Positions 42,313-50,619 of a stretch of 64,000 nt of DNA are shown piece by piece. The DNA lies in NCBI RefSeq assembly GCF_002262875.1, contig NZ_NKYE01000004.1:1-64000 (forward strand), read 5' to 3'. Under the pieces are notes generated by a model. The model was not told where the DNA came from and did no database searches. It saw only the letters and a list, made by a program, of their open reading frames with translations. The translations under genes and the position numbers were made by a program. The stretch comes from Amycolatopsis antarctica (GTDB lineage: Bacteria > Actinomycetota > Actinomycetes > Mycobacteriales > Pseudonocardiaceae). Numbering within the stretch: position 1 is the stretch's first letter; each line of letters opens with the position of its first letter.

Positions 42313-42608
42313 CACCGTGTCGCGCGCCTGGGCACCCCGTGTCGGGCGGTACGTCATGCCGTGTCGCGCGCCTGGGCACCCCGTGTCGGGCGGTATGGCC
42401 TGCCGTGGCCGGGTTCGGCAGGACGAGCAGAAGCCGAAGTCACGTCGGATCGCCAGATTCGGGATGCCCCAGGGCCGGGACGATCCACATCGTTAGCCGA
42501 AACGGCCGACACGGCCTGCCGAAACGCCCGACACGGCGTGCCGAGGGGCCCGACACGGGGTGCCCTACCGCGCGACACGGGGTGCTGGAGCGCGCGACAC
42601 GGGGGCTG
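42313..42608. repeat. Array of 22-bp units in inverted arms (locus A)
   Basis: Left arm (about 42313-42420): five units with core GCACCCCGTGTCGGGC or close variants. Right arm (about 42498-42608): five units with the reverse complement GCCCGACACGGGGTGC. Units repeat every 22 bp, with six variable bases between cores (such as CGAAAC, CGAGGG, CCTACC). The arms are separated by about 78 bp of non-repeat sequence. The same design is found at 60541-60858. It lies immediately after frcK. The open frames across it are translations of the repeat. Confidence 0.85.
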
Positions 42609-42747
42609 GTGGAGGTGGGGATGGGGTGGTGCGGGCGGTGGCCGGCAAGCCGCCGCCCGCACGCTCCCGGTCGGGCGGTACGTAATGCACGCCGCAATAG
42701 CGCGGTGTACGTGGCCGGGGTCGCCGTGCGGGCGACCCTCCAGCCGC

Positions 42748-42894
42748 CTACCGCACCGCGAGTCCCGGCCGCCGGTCCGCGCCACCGGGCGGCGCGCCCG
42801 GCGCTGCCGGGCGTAGCCGCCCATCGGCGGTCCGGCACACCGGCTTCCACGACGGGCCGGCCGGCAGCACCGGGTAGCAGAAGTTCGTACGCAT
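42748..42894 (-). CDS. Possible 48-residue peptide gene
   Basis: ATG 42894 has a strong ribosome site, GGAGGT, 7 bases upstream; this is what draws attention to it. The peptide starts RTNFCYPVLPAG, contains two Cys (FCYP, PVCRT), and is otherwise Pro/Arg/Gly/Ala-rich. No hydrophobic leader. It lies alone between repeat array A and the broken pentapeptide gene. It could be a small regulatory or secreted peptide, a leader ORF, or chance; the second half has no special structure. Confidence 0.4.
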   Translation of the reverse strand: MRTNFCYPVLPAGPSWKPVCRTADGRLRPAAPGAPPGGADRRPGLAVR

Positions 42895-42950
42895 CGGTGT
42901 TACCTCCGTTTCGTCATCAGCAGAACTCGCTCTGTAACCTCAGCCGCAGC

Positions 42951-44126
42951 CTAGGGGAATTGGTTTCCACGCTCAGCCGAATGTCGTAAACGTTCACCAC
43001 TCGTGACCATCTCCGGCCCAGACGCCGATTCCCCTGCCCGCTGGAGCGTGACGCTGCCATCGCCGCCGGAGTCCGGTTCCGTCCAGCCGAGTGGCCATTT
43101 CCGCGTGCTTCCCGGACTGCGCGACACGGTCGCCTCCGCCAGATCCGCGATCGTGTGGACGCCGAAATTGACCTCCCCGCCGAAATGTGAGCGCGTCAGC
43201 GTGACGCCCTCGCCCGCGGTGACCCGGCGGAAATCCGCCAGCCGGCCGAACCGTGCCTTGCGGAAATCCGCGCCGCCGGCGAAACGACTGCCGCGAAACG
43301 TGGTGCGGCCGCCGAAGTCGGTGCCGCGGAAGTCGCCGGACTCGGTGAACTCCCCGGCCCGGAAGTCGGCCCCCTCGCTGAAACCTCGCCTCCCGGAACG
43401 TGCTCGCACCGGCGAACCTGGCCCCCCGGAACGACGCCGAGCGCATCGTGCACCCGGCCAGCGCGAAGCGGACCAGCGTGGCCTCGGCGAGGTTCAGGGT
43501 GACCGCCGGCCAGAAGCCCGCCTCATCGGTGGCGTCGAGGTGGCCGGCGAGCAGGTTCTGCGCGGTCTGCCGGACCTCCAGCTCCTGGGCGCGGTCGTCG
43601 GCGGGCGGTGGATCGGTCCGCGCGCAGCCGGGCGGGGCGAGGCGCGAGGGCCGCAGCCGCACCGGCTCCGGACGCCGCGAACCCGGCGGGTCGAACGGCA
43701 TTCGCAGGTACGCGCACACCAGGTCGACGACGGTCTGCCGGTGTGTGGGGTTGCCCTGTGCCAGCCGTTCCAGCGCGTACAGTCCGGCCAGGCGGACCGG
43801 TGCCTTCTCGCTGCCGAGCTGGTCCGCCGCCTTGCCGTACAGCTCGGTGACCCGGCGTTCGGTGGCGTCGTGGTCGCGCTGCCGCAGGTCGAGCTCGGTC
43901 GATCGCTGCCTGCGCGCGGCCAGCAGCAGAGCGGCGGCGCCCCCGGTGCCGATGACGATGCTCGACGCCGTGCGAATGACGTCGAGGCGGACCGACGCGC
44001 GCGGATCGCCGCCGCCCAGCGCCGCCAGCAGCAGCACGACCGAGGCCACGCGAGCAGCAGCAGGCCGATCGCCCACAGCACGATCGTCCGGGTGGACAGG
44101 ACGCGACGTGCTTCCGGATTCCCCAT
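42951..44126 (-). pseudogene. Membrane-anchored pentapeptide-repeat protein with two frameshifts
   Basis: One gene read in three frames. The start (ATG 44126) gives GNPEARRVLSTRTIVLWAIGLLLLAW, a membrane helix. Near 44050 the frame must shift to continue ASVVLLLAALGGGD, a second helix. Then a conserved part follows (RRVTELYGKAADQLGSEKAPVRLAGLYALERL). Near 43388 it must shift again, at AGGTTTCAG, to enter the A(D/N)FxG-type pentapeptide run (GADFRAGEF, GTDFGGRTTF, GADFRKARF). Without both shifts neither product is complete. Either the gene is dead or the sequence has two errors; codon periodicity stays strong in each piece. Confidence 0.7.
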
Positions 44127-44171
44127 GTGCCCAGATGATGCCGCAGCGTCACCGAATGCGGACAGGGGCGG

Positions 44172-46049
44172 TCAGCCGGAGCGCAGTACCGAACGGAGCT
44201 TGTCGAGTACGCCGGGGTCCTCGATCGTCGACGGGACGGGCTCGTCGCGTCCGTCGGCGATACCGCGCATCGTCTTGCGCAGGATCTTGCCGGACCGCGT
44301 CTTCGGCAGCGCGTCCACGACGGAGACGTCCCGGAACGCCGCCACCGGCCCGATGTCGCGTCGCACGGCGGCGACGAGTTCCTCGTGCAGGGTCTTCTCG
44401 TCGACCTCCCACCCGGACTTGAGTACGACGAAACCCCGTGGCAACTGGCCTTTCAGCTCGTCCCGCACGCCGATGACGGCACACTCGGCGACGGCCGGAT
44501 GGGTCGCCAGCGCCGCCTCGATCGAGCCGGTCGACAACCGGTGCCCCGCCACGTTGATCACGTCGTCGGTGCGGCCCATGACGAACAGGTAGCCGTCGGC
44601 GTCGCGGTAACCGGAGTCGCCGGTCAGGTAGTAGCCCTCGTAGCGGGAAAGGTACGCCTCGACGTAGCGCTCGTCGTCGCCCCACAACGTCGGCAGCGAA
44701 CCGGGCGGCAGCGGCAGCCTGATCGCGATGGCGCCCTCGGTGTCCGCGGGCAGTTCCGCGCCGGACTGGTCCAGGATCCGCACGTCCCAGCCGGGCACCG
44801 GCATCGTGGACGAACCGGGCTTCACCGGCATCTTCTCCAGCCCGCGCAGGTTCGCCGAGATCGGCCAGCCCGTCTCGGTCTGCCACCAGTGGTCGATCAC
44901 CGGGACGCCCAGCTTCTCGTGCGCCCAGTGGTAGGTCTCGGGATCCAGGCGCTCGCCGGCCATGAACAGCGTGCCGAAGCCGGACAGGTCGTACTTGCCG
45001 AGTTCCCTCGCCTCGGGGTCGACCTTCTTGATCGCGCGCAACGCGGTCGGCGCGGTGAACAACGCCGTTACCCCGTGTTCGGCGATCACCCGCCAGAACG
45101 CGCCCGCGTCCGGCGTGCCGACCGGTTTCCCTTCGTACAGCACGGTTGTGGCACCCATCAGCAGGGGCGCGTAGACGATGTAGGAGTGCCCGACGACCCA
45201 GCCGACGTCGGACGCCGTCCAGAACACGTCGCCCGGCCCGATGTCGTAGACCGCCCGCAGCGACCAGGCCAGTGCCACGGCGTGCCCGCCGGTGTCACGG
45301 ACGACGCCCTTCGGTTTCCCGGTGGTTCCCGAGGTGTAGAGCACGTAGAGCGGGTCGGTCGCCGCGACCGGTACCGGCTCGGCGGGGGGCGCGCCGGAGA
45401 CGAGTTCGTGCCAGTCGACCTCGCGCTCGCCCAGTTCGGCCCGGTGCGCCTCGCGTTGCAGCACCACGACCCGGTCCGGCTGGTGCTCCGCCGAATCCAG
45501 TGCGGCGTTGATGATCGGCAGGTACTCGACGGTCCGGGTGGGCTCGATGCCGCAGGACGCCGCGACGATCACCTTCGGCTTGGCGTGGTCGACGCGGGCG
45601 GCGAGTTCCTTCGGCGCGAACCCGCCGAAGACGACGGAGTGCACGGCGCCGATCCGCGAGCAGGCGAGCATGGCGATCACCGCCTCGGGCACCATCGGCA
45701 TGTAGATGATCACCCGGTCGCCTTTGCCCACGCCCAGTCCGGCCAGTGCCCCGGCGAAGGTGGCCACCTCGTCGCGCAGCTCGCGGTAGCTGTAGGTGCG
45801 CTGGGTGCCGGTGACGGCCGAGTCCCAGATCAGGGCGGCCGTGTCGCCGCGACCGTTCTCGACGTGCCGGTCGAGGGCGTTGTAGGAGGTGTTCAGCTCC
45901 CCGTCGGGAAACCAGCGGTAGAGCGGCGCGGCGCCGTCGTCCAGGGCGCGGGTCGGCGCGCGCGTCCAGTCGATCAGGCGGGCGGCGTCCAGCCAGAACC
46001 CTTCGGGGTCGGCCAGGCTCTGCCGGAAGCTCTCCGCGTACGCGCCCAT
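44172..46049 (-). CDS. prpE: Acyl-CoA synthetase, PrpE/acetoacetyl-type (propionyl-CoA synthetase-like)
   Basis: 625 aa. AMP-forming ligase of the acetyl-CoA synthetase branch, activating a short acid to its CoA ester. N-terminal ACAS domain (SLADPEGFWLDAARLIDW), P-loop YTSGTTGKPKGVV, WWQTETGWPIS (substrate pocket Trp), motif YYLTGDSGYRD, and the C-terminal catalytic Lys in LPKTRSGKILRKTM, the site acetylated by Pat-type enzymes. The size and motifs fit PrpE more than AcsA. ATG 46049 has AGGAGG just upstream; a longer upstream frame is not needed. Confidence 0.87.
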   Translation of the reverse strand: MGAYAESFRQSLADPEGFWLDAARLIDWTRAPTRALDDGAAPLYRWFPDGELNTSYNALDRHVENGRGDTAALIWDSAVTGTQRTYSYRELRDEVATFAGALAGLGVGKGDRVIIYMPMVPEAVIAMLACSRIGAVHSVVFGGFAPKELAARVDHAKPKVIVAASCGIEPTRTVEYLPIINAALDSAEHQPDRVVVLQREAHRAELGEREVDWHELVSGAPPAEPVPVAATDPLYVLYTSGTTGKPKGVVRDTGGHAVALAWSLRAVYDIGPGDVFWTASDVGWVVGHSYIVYAPLLMGATTVLYEGKPVGTPDAGAFWRVIAEHGVTALFTAPTALRAIKKVDPEARELGKYDLSGFGTLFMAGERLDPETYHWAHEKLGVPVIDHWWQTETGWPISANLRGLEKMPVKPGSSTMPVPGWDVRILDQSGAELPADTEGAIAIRLPLPPGSLPTLWGDDERYVEAYLSRYEGYYLTGDSGYRDADGYLFVMGRTDDVINVAGHRLSTGSIEAALATHPAVAECAVIGVRDELKGQLPRGFVVLKSGWEVDEKTLHEELVAAVRRDIGPVAAFRDVSVVDALPKTRSGKILRKTMRGIADGRDEPVPSTIEDPGVLDKLRSVLRSG

Positions 46050-46254
46050 CACGGCCTCCTCGTCCTCGTCCTCGAGTGAGCCCATCATGGACCCGCGACG
46101 GGGATCAAGCAGCGGAGGAGGCCGGGCCGGAGAACCGGGTGGTCCACGGCCCGGGAAGGCGACGCCCGGTGGGCGGTCGCGGCCTGCCGTGGGGGGAGCC
46201 GACATACTGTGGTTCCGTGGTCCCGCCAGGAGACGACTTCGTTAGGAGCGAGGG

Positions 46255-48021
46255 GTGGATTCATTCGCGAGCGCGTTGCTGTCGCTGGCGCACCAGCTCT
46301 TCCAGCCGGGATTCTGCCCGGGGGACTGGGTGTGGGCGACCAGCGCGGCCGGCGCGCTGATCGCACTGTTCCCCGTGCTCGGCGCGGTCGTGGTGGCGGT
46401 GATCCGCAAGGGCACCGGCAACCGGTACAACGGCGCGACGATCGCCGTGTTCGCCGGGATCGGCCTGGTCACCGTGCTGCTGATCCCGTGGCTGCTGAAC
46501 ACGGGCGTGTCGGAGACCTACCGCGCGGTGTTCACCGGGTCCTCCTCCGGCCTCTCGATCGGCGAGACCGCGACGCTCGACCGTGAGTACTGCTCCTTCA
46601 TCGGCGTCCAGAAGGAGTACCTGGGCAGCGGCCAGAACGTCTACGAGACGCTGTTCTACCCCTCCGGCAACAAGCTGGCCTACGGCTACTACGTCGGGGC
46701 CCTCGTCGGGCTCCCCGCGCTCTCGCTGGTCTTCGTGATGCTGCAGGCCCGCACGGCCCTGCGCCGCGGGCCGAAGTGGCCGGGCCGCCTGCTCTGGATC
46801 CCGTTCGTCGCGATGGTGCTGTGCAGCGTGAACGTCGGCGCCAACACCGCCGTCCACCTGTGGCTCGGGTTCCTGCCGATCGCCGTGCTCGGCATCATCC
46901 CGGTGGCGCTGGTCGGCGCGCCGAGCTGGTCGACGATCCAGCGTTCGCACCAGGATCCGAGCCCGCCGCCGCAACCCGAACCGCAGCGAACCCCGCCGCC
47001 ACCGCCACCGCAGCAGCCGCCTCCCGCACCGGCGAAGCAGTACCCGGCGACCTCGGTGGCCCCGGTGCAGGAGCAGCAGGAACTGGCCGCCGCGCCCGGC
47101 CCGGTACCGGTGCCCTTCGGCTCCGGCCAGGCGGGCAGCAGCCGCTACCGCCGTATCCGCAGGCTCGGCCACGGCGGGTTCGGCACCGTGTGGCAGGCGG
47201 TGGACAACCAGCTCGGCCGTACCGTGGCGCTGAAGATCGCGCACGCGCCGGACCGGGACACCGAGGAGCGGATGCAGCGCGAGGCTCGTGCGCTGGCCAC
47301 CATCAACCACCCGAACTGCGTGCGGGTCTACGACCTCGTCGAGGAGCCGGACGGGCTGGCGCTGGTGATGGAGTACCTGGATGGCCAGCCGCTCGGCGCC
47401 GCGGTGGACACCGTCGGCCCGCTGGACGACACCCGCGCCGGACGGCTGTGGGCGACGATGGCGGGTGCGCTGGTCGCCGCGCACGAGAAGGGCGTGCTGC
47501 ACCGGGACGTGAAGCCGTCGAACGTCATCGTGGACCCGACCGGCATCCCGCACCTGATCGACTTCGGCATCGCCCGCAGCAAGGGCGACTCCAGCATGAC
47601 GGCCACCGGGATGATGATCGGCACGCCGGACTTCACCGCGCCGGAGACGGCGGCGGGCGCGGCGGCCAGCCCGGCCTCGGACGCCTGGCAGCTCGCCGCC
47701 ACGGTCAGCTACGCCCTGTCCGGCTACCCGCCGCGCGGTACCCGGGAGACGCCGATGGCCGCGCTGATGGCGGCAGCCAGGGCGGAGGGGCCTTCGAAGC
47801 TGCCGAGGGAGAGCGCGCACGCCCGGCTGCTCGTCGCCTCGCTGGACGCCGAGCCGCGCCGCAGGCCCACGCTCAACGCCGTGCGCAACGAGGTCGAGGG
47901 CTGGCTCTCCAGGGCAGGCACGTCCACCAGCGGGCCGGTCACCCAGATCGTGCCGCAGGTTTCGCAGCGCACGCAGGTCGTCCCGCCGCGTCAGCAGCGC
48001 CCACCGCAGTACCGCCCCTGA
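46255..48021 (+). CDS. Membrane Ser/Thr protein kinase with N-terminal helices and C-terminal kinase domain
   Basis: 588 aa, the reverse of the usual PknB layout. Residues 1-225 hold about five membrane helices (for example near 25-48, 60-80, 140-165, 175-195, 198-220). A Pro-rich linker (about 235-285, PPPPPPQQPPP) follows, then a kinase domain (about 298-560): LGHGGFGTVW glycine loop, ATP Lys327 in VALKIA, catalytic Asp418 in HRDVKPSN, DFG in LIDFGIA, and APE in FTAPETA. The tail is Gln/Pro-rich. The GTG start has GGAGCGAGG upstream. The signal could act through the membrane part. It is not adjacent to a phosphatase or FHA gene. Confidence 0.88.
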   Translation: MDSFASALLSLAHQLFQPGFCPGDWVWATSAAGALIALFPVLGAVVVAVIRKGTGNRYNGATIAVFAGIGLVTVLLIPWLLNTGVSETYRAVFTGSSSGLSIGETATLDREYCSFIGVQKEYLGSGQNVYETLFYPSGNKLAYGYYVGALVGLPALSLVFVMLQARTALRRGPKWPGRLLWIPFVAMVLCSVNVGANTAVHLWLGFLPIAVLGIIPVALVGAPSWSTIQRSHQDPSPPPQPEPQRTPPPPPPQQPPPAPAKQYPATSVAPVQEQQELAAAPGPVPVPFGSGQAGSSRYRRIRRLGHGGFGTVWQAVDNQLGRTVALKIAHAPDRDTEERMQREARALATINHPNCVRVYDLVEEPDGLALVMEYLDGQPLGAAVDTVGPLDDTRAGRLWATMAGALVAAHEKGVLHRDVKPSNVIVDPTGIPHLIDFGIARSKGDSSMTATGMMIGTPDFTAPETAAGAAASPASDAWQLAATVSYALSGYPPRGTRETPMAALMAAARAEGPSKLPRESAHARLLVASLDAEPRRRPTLNAVRNEVEGWLSRAGTSTSGPVTQIVPQVSQRTQVVPPRQQRPPQYRP

Positions 48022-48080
48022 CGCCGGGACTGCCCGGAAAGGAATTGCGGAGCGGGCGGCGTAGCCGATACGACTGGACA

Positions 48081-49328
48081 ATGACCGATCGCTACCCGCT
48101 GCGTCGCCTGAACGGGCCCGAGTTCGAGGCGTGGGCCCGGATGACGGCGGGCGTCTACGGCCAGGACTGGCGGGAGGACGGCCTGCGGGACGCGCGGTTC
48201 ACCCTCGAGCTGGATCGCACCCTCGTCGCGTTCGATGAGGGCGCGCCCATCGCCGGAGCGGCGATCCTCACCCGGTCCATGACCGTTCCCGGTACGGTGC
48301 TGCCGGTCGCGGGCGTCACGCTGGTCGCGGTCGCGCCGACGCATCGGCGGCGAGGCCTGCTCAGGTCGATGATGCGTGAGCAGCTCACCGGCCTGCACGA
48401 GTCCGCGGCGGAGCCGGTCGCCGCGCTCAACGCCTCCGAGGCCGGGATCTACGGACGGTTCGGCTACGGCGTCGCCTCGTACCTGGCCCGGTGCCGGGGT
48501 GAGCAGCGGTCGATGGTCTTCCGCGACGACGTCGATCGCGGGCCGGGCCGTATCCGGCTGCTCGACCGGGACGAGGCGCGGACAGCCATCGAGAAGGTCT
48601 ACGAGTCGGTCCGGCCCAACGCGGTCGGCATGCTGGACCGCCCGGCCAGGTTCTGGGACGCCCGCCTGCACGATGCGGAGCACGTGCGGCATGGGGCGAC
48701 CGCGTTGCGCTTCGCCGTCCACGAGGAACCGGACGGCATCCCCACCGGGTACGCGCTTTACCGGCTCCGCCCGTGCTGGGAGAACGGCCGGGACCTGAGC
48801 GAGGTGGTGGTGATCGAGTCGGCGGCGGAAACCCCGCGTGCCTACGCCGCCGTCTGGGGTTTCCTCGTCGAGATCGACGGTCACTTCCGGATCAGCTTCG
48901 ACGGCGCCGTCGACGAACCGCTGCCGCACCTGCTGCTCGACTCGCGCGGACTGGATTCCACCGTCGTCGACAACCTGTGGGTGCGGCTGGTCGATGTCGA
49001 TCGTGCGCTGGTGTCCCGTCGCTACGCGGGACCGGTGGACGTGGTCCTGGAGGTGACGGACGACTTCTGCCCATGGAATGCCGGGCGCTTCCGGCTGCGT
49101 TCCGACGGCGGCGAGGCCACCTGCGAGCGCACCCGGGCGACTGCCGACCTGCGATTGTCCGTGGCCGAGCTGGGCGCGGTCTTCCTCGGCGGCACGAGTA
49201 TGGCCACGCTCGCCGCCGCGGGACGGGTCGCCGAGCTGCGGGCCGGTGCCGTGGCCGAGGCGACGAGCGCGTTCCGCGGTGTCCGGGCGCCGTTCCATCC
49301 TTCCGGCGCGGCTTTTCCGGCGTTCTGA
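48081..49328 (+). CDS. eis: Eis-family GNAT N-acetyltransferase
   Basis: 415 aa. Three-part Eis layout: an N-terminal GNAT with VAVAPTHRRRGLLRSMMREQL (acetyl-CoA loop) and ASEAGIYGRFGYGVAS, a second GNAT-like domain, and the C-terminal SCP2-like domain (LDSRGLDSTVVDNLWVRLVDV, ELGAVFLGGTSMATLAAAGRV). The final residues (HPSGAAFPAF) give the buried C-terminus used in the Eis active site. Members acetylate aminoglycosides or host/own proteins at several amines; the substrate here is unknown. Preceded by the kinase gene on the same strand. Confidence 0.9.
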   Translation: MTDRYPLRRLNGPEFEAWARMTAGVYGQDWREDGLRDARFTLELDRTLVAFDEGAPIAGAAILTRSMTVPGTVLPVAGVTLVAVAPTHRRRGLLRSMMREQLTGLHESAAEPVAALNASEAGIYGRFGYGVASYLARCRGEQRSMVFRDDVDRGPGRIRLLDRDEARTAIEKVYESVRPNAVGMLDRPARFWDARLHDAEHVRHGATALRFAVHEEPDGIPTGYALYRLRPCWENGRDLSEVVVIESAAETPRAYAAVWGFLVEIDGHFRISFDGAVDEPLPHLLLDSRGLDSTVVDNLWVRLVDVDRALVSRRYAGPVDVVLEVTDDFCPWNAGRFRLRSDGGEATCERTRATADLRLSVAELGAVFLGGTSMATLAAAGRVAELRAGAVAEATSAFRGVRAPFHPSGAAFPAF

Positions 49329-49330
49329 GC

Positions 49331-49366
49331 GCGTGGTTCCGGCCCGTTCGCGGACCGGAACCACGC
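49331..49366. terminator. Terminator between convergent eis and chitinase genes
   Basis: GCGTGGTTCCGG pairs with CCGGAACCACGC (12 bp) around a loop that can extend the stem further (CCG-TTCG-CGG). Symmetric and placed between two stops, so it serves both directions. Confidence 0.8.
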
Positions 49367-49377
49367 GCCGGGGCGGA

Positions 49378-50391
49378 TCAGCCCAGCGCGTCGAGGTGGG
49401 CGCGGATCGGGTCGGAGAACGAGTTGCCGCTGCCCGCGTCCCACGCGGTCGACCAGGTCATCACGCCGCCGAGGCCCGGCCAGGTCGTCTCCGGCTTGTA
49501 GTCGCCGCAGCTCTCACCCTTGGTCAGGCAGTCCAGCGCCGCGATGACGATGCTCGGCTCGACGTAGCCGCTGCCGGCGGCCTGCGAGGTGGCAGGCAGG
49601 CCGAGCGAGACCTGTTCCGGCTCGAGTACGTCGAGCAGCAGGCAGGCCTGGGCGGTGATGAAGTCGACGTCGCCCTGCGCGACGACGGAACCGTCGCAGC
49701 CGTTCATGCTGCCGGAGTTGTAGAACTGCGGGTGCACGACGGTGACCAGGTCCTTCACCTCGGCGATGAGCTGCATGTAGGTGCCGGTGGGCTGCAGGTC
49801 GATCGTCTGCGGCGCCATCGTCAGCAGGAAGCCCTCGCCGATCTCCTCGCGGAGCTGGGTGACCGCCGCGGCCACGTTCGGCACGTCGAAGCCGTGTTCG
49901 AGGTCGATGTCGAGGCCCTGGATGCCGTAGTCGGCGGCGATCGCGGAGAAGTCGGCGGCGAAGTTGGTGACGCTCTCCGGGCTGGAGAAGTCGACGTTGC
50001 CGCGCTCGCCGCCGATGGCGAGCACCACGGACTTGCCTGCGGCCTTCTTCGCCTCGATGTCGGCCTTCAGGTCGTCGTCGGTGTAGCCGCCGAGCGCGGT
50101 GGACAGCTCGGGGTCGACGCCGAAGGTGATGCCGCCGGGGCGGGAGGTGTCCTGTCCGGCGAAGGACAGCACGATGACGTCGAAGTTGTCGGAGACCTCG
50201 GACAGCTTCTGCGGGGTGGCCGGGTTGACGAAGTTCTGCCAGTACCCGGTGAGGTGTTTGTTCGGCACGGCAGCGGCGGACGGTGCGGGATCCGCCGGGG
50301 CGGGGGCGGCGGCCGCCGCGGTGACGGAAAGGCCACCGGTCAGCAGCGACGCTGCGGCGATGGCGGCGAGTAGGGTTTTCCGGCTCGGCAT
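49378..50391 (-). CDS. Secreted chitinase, GH18
   Basis: 337 aa. Hydrolyses chitin internally outside the cell. Signal peptide about 1-29 (MPSRKTLLAAIAAASLLTGG, then AAAAAPAP). The GH18 barrel starts HLTGYWQNFVNP; the catalytic DxxDxDxE motif appears as GLDIDLEHG with Glu as acid, the first Asp replaced by Gln in IQGLD. Later MAPQTIDLQ and HPQFYN and VMTWSTAWD. No carbohydrate-binding module. A perfect DasR-type operator is 53 bp upstream, so expression is expected to respond to GlcNAc-6-P along with the GH20 enzyme at 37 kb. Confidence 0.93.
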   Translation of the reverse strand: MPSRKTLLAAIAAASLLTGGLSVTAAAAAPAPADPAPSAAAVPNKHLTGYWQNFVNPATPQKLSEVSDNFDVIVLSFAGQDTSRPGGITFGVDPELSTALGGYTDDDLKADIEAKKAAGKSVVLAIGGERGNVDFSSPESVTNFAADFSAIAADYGIQGLDIDLEHGFDVPNVAAAVTQLREEIGEGFLLTMAPQTIDLQPTGTYMQLIAEVKDLVTVVHPQFYNSGSMNGCDGSVVAQGDVDFITAQACLLLDVLEPEQVSLGLPATSQAAGSGYVEPSIVIAALDCLTKGESCGDYKPETTWPGLGGVMTWSTAWDAGSGNSFSDPIRAHLDALG

Positions 50392-50443
50392 CTCGGCTCC
50401 TTCGGCGTGCGGGGTTTCGGCGTGGGAGGGAAGTCGGCGCTAA

Positions 50444-50455
50444 TGGTCTAGACCA
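50444..50455 (-). promoter_or_regulatory. Perfect DasR operator (dre) before the chitinase
   Basis: TGGTCTAGACCA is a perfect 12-bp palindrome identical to the Streptomyces DasR consensus core. It lies 53 bp upstream of the chitinase start. Confidence 0.85.
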
Positions 50456-50619
50456 AAGTGACCGAGCGCGGCGGTCTGCGCAATAGGCCCATCGAGCGAA
50501 GACGAAAGTCGGATTACCTGGTCAGGGCCGATACCCGGGGATCACGACGGGAAACCTGTCCACCGGACAGAACGGACAGGCCGCCGCCCGGGTGGCCGGG
50601 CCGCGTGCTGAGCGGGCGG

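Noticed and set aside
42339..42989. Plus-strand frame of 216 codons across array A
   Set aside because: It merely translates the 22-bp repeats and downstream non-coding DNA; no ribosome site or domain.
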